From Lepidurus packardi (Eukaryota; Arthropoda; Branchiopoda; Notostraca; Triopsidae): a stretch of 64,000 bases of DNA. Made by a program: the position numbers and the translations under genes. Of this stretch, positions 45,043-57,100 are shown one piece after another; the first letter of the stretch is position 1; each line of letters begins with the position of its first letter. Under the pieces are notes generated by a model. That model did not search any database, was not told the DNA's origin, and was given only the letters and a program-made list of their open reading frames with translations. The DNA lies in contig JAKZAN010000001.1 in the NCBI GenBank assembly GCA_023053545.1, forward strand, positions 6,220,565-6,284,564, in the 5' to 3' direction.

Positions 45043-46086
45043 TTAAGGGTTTTGGGTAATGTTAACTACTTCTTTTTTTTGTTCATCCACAGTGTATATG
45101 ATGTCCGTTGCTGTAAGAATCTTAATAACCAAGTCGGTCGTGTTGTGTGGCGTCAACTCCTGGTTTTCGGCTTTTCTGAAGATATTTTGCAGGAGTTCGC
45201 TGTTTATTGAAGCCTCCAGGATGTCGCATTCGTGTTGAAACCCAAGCGTGGCTTCAATGTTCGGGGGTGTGGTGGCGTTGAGCTGCATCCGTTTGCAACT
45301 TCCGCAGTGGAATAGAATTTCGTTGTTGTCCTCCCATTCTGTTTTTTTCTTACAGGCCAGGCAAGTTCGGTTAATCTGCACGTTGCAGTGAGCGACTCCG
45401 CTGAAGGTTAGTTGTCTGGGTGGTTCCATTGTTGCTGGTGGTGTGGGTACAGAAAGATTTGTCGCCGATTCTTGGATGCGAGACTGCTGCGTTAGACTTA
45501 TGTTGTTATAATCCTGATTGTAGACAACATCCGTAATGTCATACACTTGGTTCAGGACTAAGTCTATGTTTTGATTTTTCCAGCAGATTAATTTGGCTTC
45601 TGAAGTTTCGTCAGCAATGATGACCTCTCTGTACATTTGGCCGGTTGCGGTCTTGTGGTCCTCCGTGATTTGCTGAATCTGGACGGTGATCAGGTAACGT
45701 TCGTTGGGATATTGCGTGCAGGTTTGAAGCGTTGCTCGCTGTTGTGGGCGAGAAGCGTACTGAAAGGGTGGACGCGGGATTGCTTCGGTCACTTGCGATG
45801 CCTGATTAATTTTGATGACGTCGTATTTTGTCTTCTTTTTAGGTGTCTGGTGTTCGCTTTGGCTGGTCAGTGATGGGCGGATGGTGATGGGTATTTTTTC
45901 GGCGAAAAAACGCTTCATTCGGTTATATGAGCCTGGGACAAAGGAAATGCATTCCTCGTATTGCGTTGGGGACGTTTGCAGAAAAAATCTGAAGTTCTGG
46001 GACTTGGTGCCAAATTTTGAAGGACTCTGATTGTCACGGAGCACAGAAATGTCATGGATAAACCCCGTGTTTGCGTTGGAAGCCAT
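45043..46086 (-). CDS. RPA-like single-strand DNA-binding protein, copy A (transposon-borne)
   Basis: Uninterrupted 347-residue ORF with ATG at 46086. Its sequence follows the RPA large-subunit DNA-binding core: OB-fold-like segments (about 10-65 and 125-205, the second with YDITDVVYNQDYNNISLTQQS), then a zinc ribbon C-x2-C-x15-C-x2-C (Cys242, 245, 261, 264, TCLACKKKTE and CGSCKR) as in RPA1 DBD-C. At about half the length of cellular RPA1 and without introns in the coding part, it fits RPA-like accessory proteins carried by Helitrons, which would coat the displaced strand during rolling-circle transfer. A strong GTAAGTAA donor upstream (about 46180) and a ttttatag acceptor before the ATG suggest a short 5' UTR intron. 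Copy B (60315-61370) is clearly similar along its whole length. The ORF is intact and probably functional. Confidence 0.8.
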   Translation of the reverse strand: MASNANTGFIHDISVLRDNQSPSKFGTKSQNFRFFLQTSPTQYEECISFVPGSYNRMKRFFAEKIPITIRPSLTSQSEHQTPKKKTKYDVIKINQASQVTEAIPRPPFQYASRPQQRATLQTCTQYPNERYLITVQIQQITEDHKTATGQMYREVIIADETSEAKLICWKNQNIDLVLNQVYDITDVVYNQDYNNISLTQQSRIQESATNLSVPTPPATMEPPRQLTFSGVAHCNVQINRTCLACKKKTEWEDNNEILFHCGSCKRMQLNATTPPNIEATLGFQHECDILEASINSELLQNIFRKAENQELTPHNTTDLVIKILTATDIIYTVDEQKKEVVNITQNP

Positions 46087-46229
46087 GGATTGATCTCTAT
46101 AAAAGTTCGATACATTATTTTTTAAGAAAAGTAAATGTTTTTTTTTAAAGTACTTTTTTTAGAGTGAATGGTTACTTACTTTTTTCAGTGTGCCTTATAG
46201 TAGTAGGGTGCTGTTTCGAAGGTACTGTA

Positions 46230-46683
46230 TGCGAATTGTGACTGGACTGTTCTTGGTTGTTCCTTGTCAGGTCTTTTATACTCGGATTGGATCGTAGAGT
46301 TGAGGTCTGGAAGAATAGATTCATCCTAAAGTCAGGTCCGGTCAAAAGTTCAGGTCAGTCATTAGGGAAAAAGATTCAGTCAATAATCAGGTCGTTCTCT
46401 CCCCCCTTTGTTAACGAAAAGGGTGAATTTGCAAAGAAAAAAGTTCCAAAGGGTACAACCAGTTAATGAGAGTCATGTAAAATTTTCATCCTTAGTTCGA
46501 GTGTCAAAGCACGCTCTGAAATTTCATTAGTTTGGTAGGATGGTCACGTTCTTTTGCGTACCATGTCTTGCACTTTCCACTATTAGCGGCCTAAAAGTGT
46601 TCTTTTAGAGTTGTTTCTTTCGTTTTGTTTTTTAAGGGCGTCATGTTGGGGGATGACGTAGTTAAGAAATGGCACTTGGGTTA
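46230..46683. repeat. RPA module A, 5' flank repeat
   Basis: Shares with 61579-62222 and 63197-63999 the ordered blocks GGTCTTTTATA, ATCGTAGAGTTGA, GTTAACGAAAAGGGT (or close variants), AGTTCGAGTGTCAAAGCAC and the run before GGGCGTCATGTTG. More diverged than the other two copies are from each other. Presumably contains the promoter of RPA copy A. Confidence 0.7.
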
Positions 46684-48689
46684 AATGTCGACGATCGTTG
46701 CTTTGTTTGCAAAAATTTTGGATACAATTTTCCTTAATCGATGCTTGGAGTTTTCCATTTTCACCGAAAAAACATAATCTTGCTTTGTAAGTGAGTAAGA
46801 TATATGCTTGGTTTTACTTGGATCCATTTGCACTTTCTGCGGATGATGGTATAGGATTTTTTTCCCCAATAAAACGAATATAGAAACTTTCCCACCTGTA
46901 AAAAACCCTGCGTGAAAATAACACAATCCAATGACGAGAAAAGACGTAAAAAGTAAAAAAAAGAAGTAAAAGGAAACGAGAAGCTGCCGTTCAAAACTCC
47001 CAATCAACTGGAACAGAAAAAAAAAATATGGCATCTCTTAACGAATATCCTATGCTATAATCAAGGTCCCCTAGTGTGGTTATATAAAAATGGCGGAAAT
47101 AACAGAAAAAACAACCAAGAAAAGCGTGGATTCAAATGTAAAAGAGCAGGTGTCGCTCGATCGCATTGAAACGACAACGTGGAAGTTTGGATATCCGTTA
47201 TACATATACGTTCGCAGATACGTTCGCTTTCCGTAGAGGATGAGCGGTAGTAGATGGTTTGTATCTTCTTTGTGGAATTGCGTGAGTACTTTACGACACA
47301 GAAAGTGTAGGTAGATGTTGCGCCTTTTTTTTCTATGGATAAGATTATGTTTAAATAATTGTTTTCTTGGAGAAGATAGGATTTTGATAGGATAAAAAGC
47401 CGGAGAGAGCATGCAAAAATTGGAGTTCGTTAACGGAGAGTGTGGCATGATACTCTTAACAAAAACTTAGGAAAGCGATTTGATTGGAAAGAAGTTATGT
47501 TAAGATTTTACGATGTAGCGCTAAGGGAGTCAAAGTTAGCATGCATTTTAGTTCGAACAGGATTTATGGAGAGAAATTACTTATCGGTGATAATTGACAG
47601 GATATAGTAGTCATTCTTTTGTAAGAGAGAATGACGGTCTCAGTTGTAGCTGCTCCAAGTGAGGATGTTGATAATGTTGGACGTTTGTTGATCTTGTTAA
47701 GTTGATATAAAATAGCACGTTTGGGTGTTGTAACGGTTTGTGTTAGCGATGCATGCTTGTAGAACTTGCGTAATGGGAAAGTGCGTAATTAGTCCTAGAG
47801 AGAAAGTAAACGTTGATTCTAATTAGAATTAAGATTTTCAGGGAGCTCGTAAAAATTTTTCAATAGAAAAGTTCTTAATGATTTTACCATAGTTTTTGTC
47901 GATAGTCTTCTCCCGTAGTTTATCAATGCTGGGCTGGGAGCTTTTCTTCACACTTTTTACATTACGAAGGAAAGTGATTTTTTTTCTCAGTTCAGCAAGT
48001 TATCTACGGTTTTCATATTTGACAGAAATATAAGCATCGCGTATGAGAAAGAAGCGGACTTGGAGTGGTGAATGTTGATAAACTAGAAATATTCCAGTTG
48101 TCCTAAATTGTTTGTGTTCTCTCTGCACTGTTGCATTCTGTTGTGAAAGAAAGATAATGAAAAGGAATAGTCTCCTGAAAATGAGTCAATTTGTAAATTT
48201 CTTCAGAAAATAGAATTAGAAAGAATAAGAAGTCATATATACTTACTTGTATTTATTGCAGTTTTCCAACTGCAGTAGGGTCCGGTTAAAAAGTCTTGAA
48301 ATTTTTAGCGAAATGCCATTGTTGGAAAATGGGTACGAGCGTATAAGTAGCCTATAATTGTTGGGAAGGCGCGAAATGTACTGAATGTAATTGCGGGATT
48401 ATTGATTCCTGTGTTTCGAATTTGTATTGTATACTATGTCAGGAAGTGTTATGTATGGTATATACAGGGAGCATTTATTGAATGGTATTTGGGCAAACTA
48501 CGATGAAAAGCATTTCACTTGACAGATTAAATGTCAATAAGTGTAATACTGTACTGGATAGAAATATTATTATGAATTTAGATATTTTGAGAGATGTTCT
48601 CTTGTCGTGTGTTCTTATTTCGTGTTATGTGTACGTACAGATACGTCACATATTTTTGTGTGGGGACGGCGATGGAGGAGTTTCGAGTT

Positions 48690-48704
48690 GGGGGGGGGGG
48701 GGGG
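48690..48704. repeat. Poly-G tract, 15 bases
   Basis: Pure G run on plus, 14 bp left of a hairpin. Confidence 0.95.
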
Positions 48705-48718
48705 ATTGGTCCTTTTTG

Positions 48719-48750
48719 GGTTGGCGTTTTGCCCTTAGGGCAAGCCAACC
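48719..48750. repeat. Imperfect hairpin GGTTGGC...GCCAACC
   Basis: GGTTGGC pairs with GCCAACC and the inner TGCCC with GGGCA around TTA. It is GC-rich in AT-rich surroundings. Helitron-type elements carry a subterminal 3' hairpin, but no element end was confirmed here. Confidence 0.55.
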
Positions 48751-48759
48751 TTAAGCGAG

Positions 48760-49190
48760 CGTGCCTTGGTCGTTTAAGACAGCTTCTATGCATTTCAAAT
48801 GACATTCCTGATGTCCCTGTGCAAATAAAAATCCCCGTGCATTTCAAATGGGACTTCACATTCCTGTGTCCCTGTTCAAATAGTGTCCTATGCAAACAAG
48901 CTTTGGTCGTTCTAGACAGTTCATGTGCTTTTCAAGTAGGGAACAAACTTCGTACGCTGTACCTGGGCAAAGAGGGGTTAATTCCTAAATCCAATATCCC
49001 ATTGGGGTTTCTTGCTTTGCCTTCAGCAGGCCGTCTAATCACTACATCCAAGTATATCGAACATCCAAGATTAATATTCAACAACCATGCAACATTAACA
49101 TAAATGCAACATTCACATTCATCCAATATTACAATTCATACAAGATTACAATCCATCCAATATTAACATCTTACATCCATGCAACATCTT
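48760..49190. repeat. Degenerate short tandem repeats
   Basis: Two loose families: a roughly 65-bp unit with GCATTTCAAATG / CATTCCTG.TGTCCCTG (48785-48950), then repeats of CATCCA.ATTA / ATGCAACATTAAC (49067-49190). Confidence 0.5.
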
Positions 49191-50909
49191 TTCCTACATC
49201 GAACAAGTTCTAGCTCGACGCTCTCGGATTATTGCCTATGCCTTATAGCTGTGACGGGTCTGGTTCCGTGTAACTTCAGACTGTCTTTTCCAACTTGCAT
49301 TTTTTAATGAGACTTAAGGATCTCGGAGTAAAAGAAACGACGTGTGCGAAAGTTAGGGAGTCGGTCTGTAGCGTAAAGGAAAAGTAGTCAACGTAGCCAG
49401 TTCAAATATTTGACGACACTGTAATGAACATAAAGCATACACAGAAGAGCATACACAGAAGAATTATTAACTATACAAGTATAAAGAGAAGTACATATAT
49501 AAGAACCTGAAGGTATAATTACTTGTACGAAATCGTAAAGCTGGCAGGGTAGAGTTGGAATAGGCTGTAGGTTCGTAGTGTTGACGACTGATGTCTGCAC
49601 ATTCGTAGATTTTCGACTTCCAGAACGATATATATATATTGAAGTGAAAGCCCTAAAAACATCTACCAGAAGCTTGACAACATCTCCTGAATTTTGTCCA
49701 ATATACTGTAGACGCAATCCTACACGACGACCGTTACCACGGCTCGGAGTGCTGCCCTTTCACTCCAACACGTAATGCAAACCGCGTTACTGCCCAAATT
49801 CACATTCTTCTTGGACACACCCAGTGTCTCCAACCTATTATACTTAGCACAAAAGTATATGCTTACTACTCAAAGCTACCTAACGTACCTATACCCAGTT
49901 CATTCTTAACATGCACACATTAACTCCAAGTGCTCCACAACCTCACGGTCACCTGCAACTTTGCCTCGTTACACATGGCATCTCCTAATGACGTCTACTT
50001 ACCACCGAATCGTTACCATAGACTTCTACAATCCAAAACGGAATACAACATACAATACACACACGAAAAGCTGCATACAGTACACTATGGATTTACTACA
50101 AGCCCCACTCCACAACATTCCACAAATATTTTCTCCGAAGGAAGACACGATTGGATACACTATGCCCATGCAAGTCAGAGACGTTATTATTATTTATTGC
50201 ATTTCAATAAGGTCAACGCCTCTTCAAAACTGACATATTCAAACTTCGCTGCTCCGCAATTTACGTCATTACAAATCCACCACTCTTCAACGGAACAACA
50301 ACAAGAATCTTTAGTCGCAAAATTCGACCAATGGAAAATCTCCACGAAAGTCCCAAACATCTCTACGGTTCTCTTTCATATATTAGAGACGCAATCCTAC
50401 ACGTTCATCTTTCCCATGAGTCCCAGCCCCAACTATTTCAACTTCTTATTTCAAACAAGTCAACTCACATATCCACAAACGCTTCGGAATCCCGCAATAG
50501 GCTCCAAAACAACATTTTCTATCCTGCAACTCTCACTGTCCAAACTGTTATCACAATTTCAAAATACTTCAGTCTTTCTAAACAGTTCAATGATATGAAA
50601 TACAATCCAATTAAAATCCGATACAGAAAAACAGTAATAACTCCTCTATAATATCTACACCAACCTAATCCAACCTAATCCTCCCGACGCCAACCCTTTC
50701 CGGTGTTTCCGCGCCGGCTTGTTGTACTGTTTTCTGGTGGTGGTTAGTTGGAAAAAGAGAGGGTCAGTCAGAAAGAGTTAATAAGAGAAGGTGGAAAGCG
50801 ATAGTCGGTTGAGTTGGAGCTGAGTTGAGTTGTCAATGTGCTGGAGAAAGAAGTTAAGCGGCAGTATAGTTATAGCGCCGAGTTATATAGAGGAGTGATT
50901 AAGCAACTG

Positions 50910-50946
50910 TTTATTTGTGGGAATGAAATACAGCTGATCGTTTATT
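50910..50946 (-). terminator. Poly(A) signals for the Rep-helicase gene
   Basis: Two TTTATT hexamers on plus (50910-50915 and 50941-50946), about 155-190 nt downstream of the stop codon of the minus-strand Rep gene. Confidence 0.4.
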
Positions 50947-51100
50947 TTGTTCTAAAACGTTTTCGTGTGCTTGCATAACATTCGTTTACATAAAATATAT
51001 TTATATTTAAACTTATTATTTTATAAATTAAATTTGTACGTCCATGTTTCATCTTCTTATATGATTGATAATGCATGTGTAAGTCCTTGGCAGTTTGAGG

Positions 51101-54100
51101 TTAAGTATCAGGTAATTGAATGTGAATAATTTTGTGATCTGAATAGTATGTTTCATACACACCAGTTTTAGGATTGTGTAAGTTAGAGTAAATATGATCC
51201 AACGTTGATGAATAGTCGGTTGTATAGGAAGTAATATGCTGTCTTAGAGTCAGGGGTTTGAGTATGTCGGCAATTTTGGCAGCGTATGTAGTGTGAGTAT
51301 GCATATTGACATTAAAATCGCCCATAAGTATAATTCTTTCAAAGGAGCTGTCAACGTCTCGTACGAGTTGCTCCAGTGCGTCGTACAACTTTTCTATATT
51401 GTGCCCATGATGTCTATATAATACGTATACTGCTAATCGTAATTCCTTAACATGATAGGTAGCTACTTCAAGGTATTTGTTGGAACACAGACGAGTAAAA
51501 ATTCCAGTAAGTTTGGAATAAATAACGATTCCATAAGGTGAATTACCCTGGTGAGTTGTAGCGAAATCCATACGGTGTAACTGGAAGTCTGGTAAGTTAT
51601 AGTCGTTGTCTCTATCAGTTGTGCATAAACGAGTTTCACACATGGCAAATATAGCGGTCATTGCGATGAAAGGATCACATAGAATGTCGGGAATGTGTTT
51701 TCGTAATGAGACGACGTTTAGGAACGCCACGATTTTTGTTTCAGATAGAACAACAGATCTTACGTCCTCCAGTGTGAGTTTTTCAGGATTGCTTCGGAGA
51801 CGATCCACTTCATTTTTTATGTCGGAAGACACTTTAATACCGGATTCATTAAGATCTTCAATGTAAAGGCCATCAAGTCGTTTGGCTCTGCTGATCGCTA
51901 CGTAATGCATGTTGCATGTTGCGTGAGCCAAGTTAACAACCACCTGCTCCATCGTTTGTCCTTGAGCACGATGAATTGTTTTTGAGCTATTAGGTCTTAA
52001 CGGGTACTGGAGTCGCTCGAATTCTGTTCTAAGGAACGTGTATCTACAAGTTACAGGGAATACAGGTGTCCATTGTTTTGAAACTGTGCAGTCTTGTTGG
52101 TATAATTGTAGATATTTGTCACGGCAATGCTTACCCACAGAACTGTCTTTAAATTCTACCCAAATGGGAGCCTGTTTCGAACAATGTAATATAGGACACG
52201 TGTGCTTAAAATTCGCGTCAACATTGTCTTTACCTAGAGGTGGTAAATTTTGTGGTAATCTTCTAATTGTACATTCGGATCCATTCGCCATACCATCACT
52301 AACGTCAGAGTTAATATTATACTCAAAAGGCAAATCAATTGCTATGAATAAATAACGAATACTGTTACTACTAGTAGTTTTATTAGGTAACTTCTTTAAT
52401 AAAGAATTTGTATCGATACCCTTACAGCCTTTTATGGGCATATCATTACTAACTATTAAAATTTTATCATTTTGCGCATTTTCCCATTCTTTTTGGTTGT
52501 AGCAGTCAACGTCGTTATTTCGGTAAGTAATCCGTTGTATATGTGGAGGGGGCTTCGGAGAAATTCGGCTACGCAATAAGGAAGTATCTTCCTTTGTATG
52601 TTTTCCTTCACGTAGACGGTTCAGTAGCTCGGCGAACTTTAAGTCTTCTTTTTGTCGCATAATTTGTTGTAGTTCATAAATTTTAAAGTTGTCTATCCAC
52701 AGATGTTGGGCTAAGCAACGTGCCCCTGTATTTGAATATTTGAAAATAGGCTGGGCCTTTGTAGGTGGTAGCTGAAAGAGATCACCGACACATAATATTG
52801 ATTTGCCTCCAAATATTCGGGAACAGCCAAATATTTCTTTCAAACGGAAATCAATATAATAAAGCATATTTATTCCAACCATGGAAACTTCGTCTATTAT
52901 AAAAAGCTGTACGTCACGGAATAATATGGCTAATTGGGAGCGAACTTGTGAATTTAGGGACAAAAAAGAATTGTTAGCATCAAACATTTTGCCAGCTGGA
53001 ATATGAAACGTGCTGTGTATTGTTGATCCGCCTACACTGAATGCTGCTTTGCCTGTGTAAGCTACTATTACAACTTTCTTTGTATCAGGATTCGAGTTAG
53101 GAGCCTTATTATAGTACCGTGTTAAGCACGCGTTAATAGCTCGAACAACCACACTTTTTCCAGTCCCCGCTCCACCGCTTAGGTATCTGCAATAGCTTCC
53201 AGTTTTTGTTTTATGCATAAATAACAGATCTAAAACAAATAATCGTTGTTCTACATTAAGACTACGCATTAAACTGTAATACTCTTCGTCTTGTAATCCG
53301 TAATGTTCTATTACCCTTACTGCCTTCCCTAGTCCCGCATCATCAACGCTGCAAGTCGGTAAGTCTCTTCCTATATCTGGAATTGGCATACAGTTATACT
53401 CGGGATCGTACATTTGATTAGGGGCATTTTCTTGCTCTTGCGTTACTTCTTCGTCTTCCGAGTCTATATGGCTGAAATAGTTACGATCAAAAAACTCGTG
53501 GAGAGGTTTCTCTAAAATATCGTCAACAGTAGAACTGTAAGGTTCATAGATGTCGCGCTCTTTTAGTACACGACGGAACACGTTATTCTGAAAATACTTC
53601 GCTTCGTAGGTTTTTTGGTCTTTCAGTTCTTTGTGGTCTCGCCATGGCCAATATAACATCAGTTTCGTGTGGTAATATTTCTCGGGGTTACCCTCACGAC
53701 GATAATTCATAAAGCGTAGGATGCGTTGTTTCGTTCTAACTGTGTATTGCGAGTTTTTGTCAGATTTCTCGCAATTTTTTGAATAGTCTTCGAATTCATT
53801 ATCACTTGTCATATCATCTGAAAATTCAGCCTGTTCTAGACAATAACCGTCATTACCGATCACAGGCGAATAATTTTTTACATATGCATGTGTGTATTTA
53901 GTTAAATATTCTGCCAAGCTAATATCACTGAGGTGTTCAGGTCTCCTAGAATATCTGTCGAAGAAGTTTTCACTAATTACGTTTTCATTATCATCGTTCA
54001 TCTTCTCTATAACTGCGAAAGGTTTTGTGAGTACGACTCTTTCCTCAGGTTCGCACGTATTTACAAAGATGACAGATCTGCTAAACTTTCGCAGCGGTAA

Positions 54101-57100
54101 TTGTAGAATTAAGAAAACAGCTTCTTGTACACCTACTTCTGATGAGTTCAGAAATTTATTGCCCAACATCCTGAATTTTTCTCTGATACTAAAATTGCCG
54201 TCGCGTACCTCTTGCACTACGTTACGAAGAGTCTCACTCATTCCTCTCTGAGACTTGGTCATGTAGCTCGCAATATAGGAGGCAGCAGCGTAAGCATCGT
54301 CAACGTACTGTATATCCATATTCGCATTCCAAAACAGGAGAAGTAATGGATTAAAAGCATTTATCATACATTCATTGGGGGCACGCTTCAGAAATAGTGT
54401 TTTCTTTGGAATACGTGATCGTAAAGCACCAACATAGGTTTCTAAATTAAATCCGCATTTGCTTAAAAATTCGGAGAAAGTGGTTAAGTTTTCACTGGGT
54501 AGTTTCATGATTTCTTCTACTTTTTTCCATGCAACTCTGTATTGCTGTAACTTAACTTTCGGCTCTGCAGAATCCAATGGCTTTAAAATCATTGTATATG
54601 GCAGTGGAGGTTTCGGAAATCCAAAGCGACATTTGTTATTTTTACCTTTTCCTTTACATGTAAAGGAATGCTTGTGTTTCTGTACTTCTTTTGCTATAGA
54701 TGCTGAAGCGCCAGATAATTCGCACGTGACGTAGCAATCAACAAAACGGATTAAGCTTTCCTCGTACGACAATTCGTCTTGAAAATCAGTGGGGCACGGC
54801 TGATTATGACACCACACGAACATATGTATGTGAGGAGACCCGCGCTGTTGAAATTCCACGCGAATTGCATAATCTTTAAGTTTACCGACTGGTTCCGTAG
54901 AGTTTCGTAAAAATTGTAATAGTATATCTACACGGTAGTTAAAATACCTAGCACAGGTAACACTGTCTTTCAATAAACGACACTTATCCAACCAAGTTAA
55001 CGAGAGAAGCTCTTCCTTCGTATAAGAACGACCATCAACTGTTCTTCCTAATATGCGTAAGAGTTCTAACCATCTAGTTTCAGCGGCTGAAAAGCTGAGA
55101 AAAAAAGCCGGTGGGCCAACTTGACGTATCATGGCAAATAAATCATGACACATACGCTGGTAATAGGGAGGTGATCCACGGACGCATCTTAAGAAATTAA
55201 AACCTCCATCGAATTGTAGTGAGTGCAAAATTTCTGGATTTTTAAACATTTTAGCATTAAATGTGGTACCCGGTTTTCTATCCTTTCCTTTGACAATACG
55301 TGTTGCGAAACGCATAGTGTCCGCTATCTTTTTAATCTGTATCTTCTTGAGTTTGAAGAAAATATTAACCTCGTCTTGAGCAACACGACGGTCAACATTC
55401 TGTAACTCGGCCTTGCAAAGAGAACTATAGGAGACCGGTCGACAACGATAACGGCGCCCTTGTAATGCAATATTGCAATCAATATTATCCAACGATGCTA
55501 GTCTAGAGTCTTTCTTAACACACACGGGCCTGGCATATCCGCAGAAAATATGCGGAAACCCCAGCTCTTCACAGTATTTATCAGTAAGCACACCGAATGG
55601 TCTTTTGTTTTCTCCGGGTGCTATGGAATGAATTACATCGTCACCCTCACCGTGAAGAAAGTTTTCATTTAGTAATACAGTATCCATGTTTACTCTAGCA
55701 ATGTCTTCAGAATCCTCTTGGTCACTACTACCGTCACACAATTCGTTTTGTGATAACGTAGTGTTCTTATCATCTTCATGTTGCACTGATCTACCGTCAA
55801 TTACGCATTCTTCCGCACTTATGTGCGGCAATTCTTCTTCCGCTACAAACTGCCAGTTTTCTGCCAAAGAAATACCATGTTCAATAAATAATGGGCGTCT
55901 TACCAACAACTCTGCTGCGTAACGAACTAGATTTGGACGTACAGTTTCCACAAATTCAGGGCGAGTATATTCTAGTTTTCTTTTTAGAGCAACTTTTATT
56001 GTCTCGAAGTCACGAAACGTGCGAGGTAATTCGGTTATAGTTTCGTCTATGTCATGAGGTATATTAATTACATTTCCCTTCAGTTTCGATTGCCCACCCT
56101 GGCGTTGTGGCTGCAATTTTAAGAACATGAGACGGGGAGACACTAGCCTTCTTTCCATATCATTTAAAACTGTAAGCTCGTCCGGTCTTTCCGGGAAAGA
56201 AACTTGGTTTAATACAGATACTGGAGGTACTTCGCCTTTTTTTATATACTTATAACAAGTTCTGCAAACATATTGTTTATATACCGAAGTGAAACATTTT
56301 TCAAATAAATTTCTTGCACGATGACCTTCCTTGCCAGTTAACGGTTCTACGTTTTTCCGCAACATTTCTACTGTACATAAAGTGCGTCTAAAAAATAGCT
56401 GACAGCAACAACCACAAACAAAATCGGCTCCCTCAGCAAGTAAATTTTTCAGTTTTCGCATGACTTTATCTACGGATTCAGTTTTAGTCTCTGTTGTCGT
56501 GCAAGTTTCTGTCGCGCGACTGTCTATTGAAACCGTATCGAAACATTTTAGTGTATTGTGGTAGTCAAGATCCTTCCGAGTACGGTCAATGGTTCTTTGA
56601 TTTCTATGACAAAAGACCTCAGGGTGCCCTTCATGCGAACAACTACATATGATTTCATTAGAAAAGCAACTGAGGCATCCCCTTTTAGCGTCAACAATAC
56701 AATCCAGTGCTAGGAAACAACAGTTTTCGATTCTGCAGGGAGTCACAGCTAAAACTAGTGAATATATCGTAAATTCATTTGAATCGTTCCATCCTATGAA
56801 ACATTCATGTATTATACTCGGAAATTCAGCTACTGTACTGTTCCTAATTACGGCACACCTATCGTACGACGTGCAATAAGATCCACAACTACGCGTGCTA
56901 TTGTGACTACAAAATATGCTTAAAACGTTATCTTCTGTTCTGCAGACGGCAATGCAATAACTCCTATATTGTATAACGAAATAAGTACCCTCGCGCAACG
57001 AAAGACTGAAATAGGTACTAAATTGTGAAGGCGAAACAGTTGTGCACAATACCTTTGAGAAATACGTGTAAGACAATCCGATGTTAGGAATGCAAAATTT

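Larger units (their letters stand above)
46684..51100. other. Non-coding part of the transposon block
   Basis: 4.4 kb without a supported gene. It contains a 15-base G tract (48690-48704), a hairpin (48719-48750), degenerate internal repeats around 48760-48950 (motif TGGTCGTT.AGACAG and GCATTTCAAATG), a CATCCAATATTA-type repeat run (49070-49190), and a strongly G-poor stretch (49740-50650) that opens long frames by composition alone. The right end is the 3' UTR of the Rep gene, with poly(A) hexamers at 50910 and 50941 (minus strand). Confidence 0.55.

Noticed and set aside
49930-50598. 222-codon plus-strand frame
   Set aside because: Another long frame overlaps it and the segment is G-poor, so stop codons are rare by composition. 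No recognisable protein.
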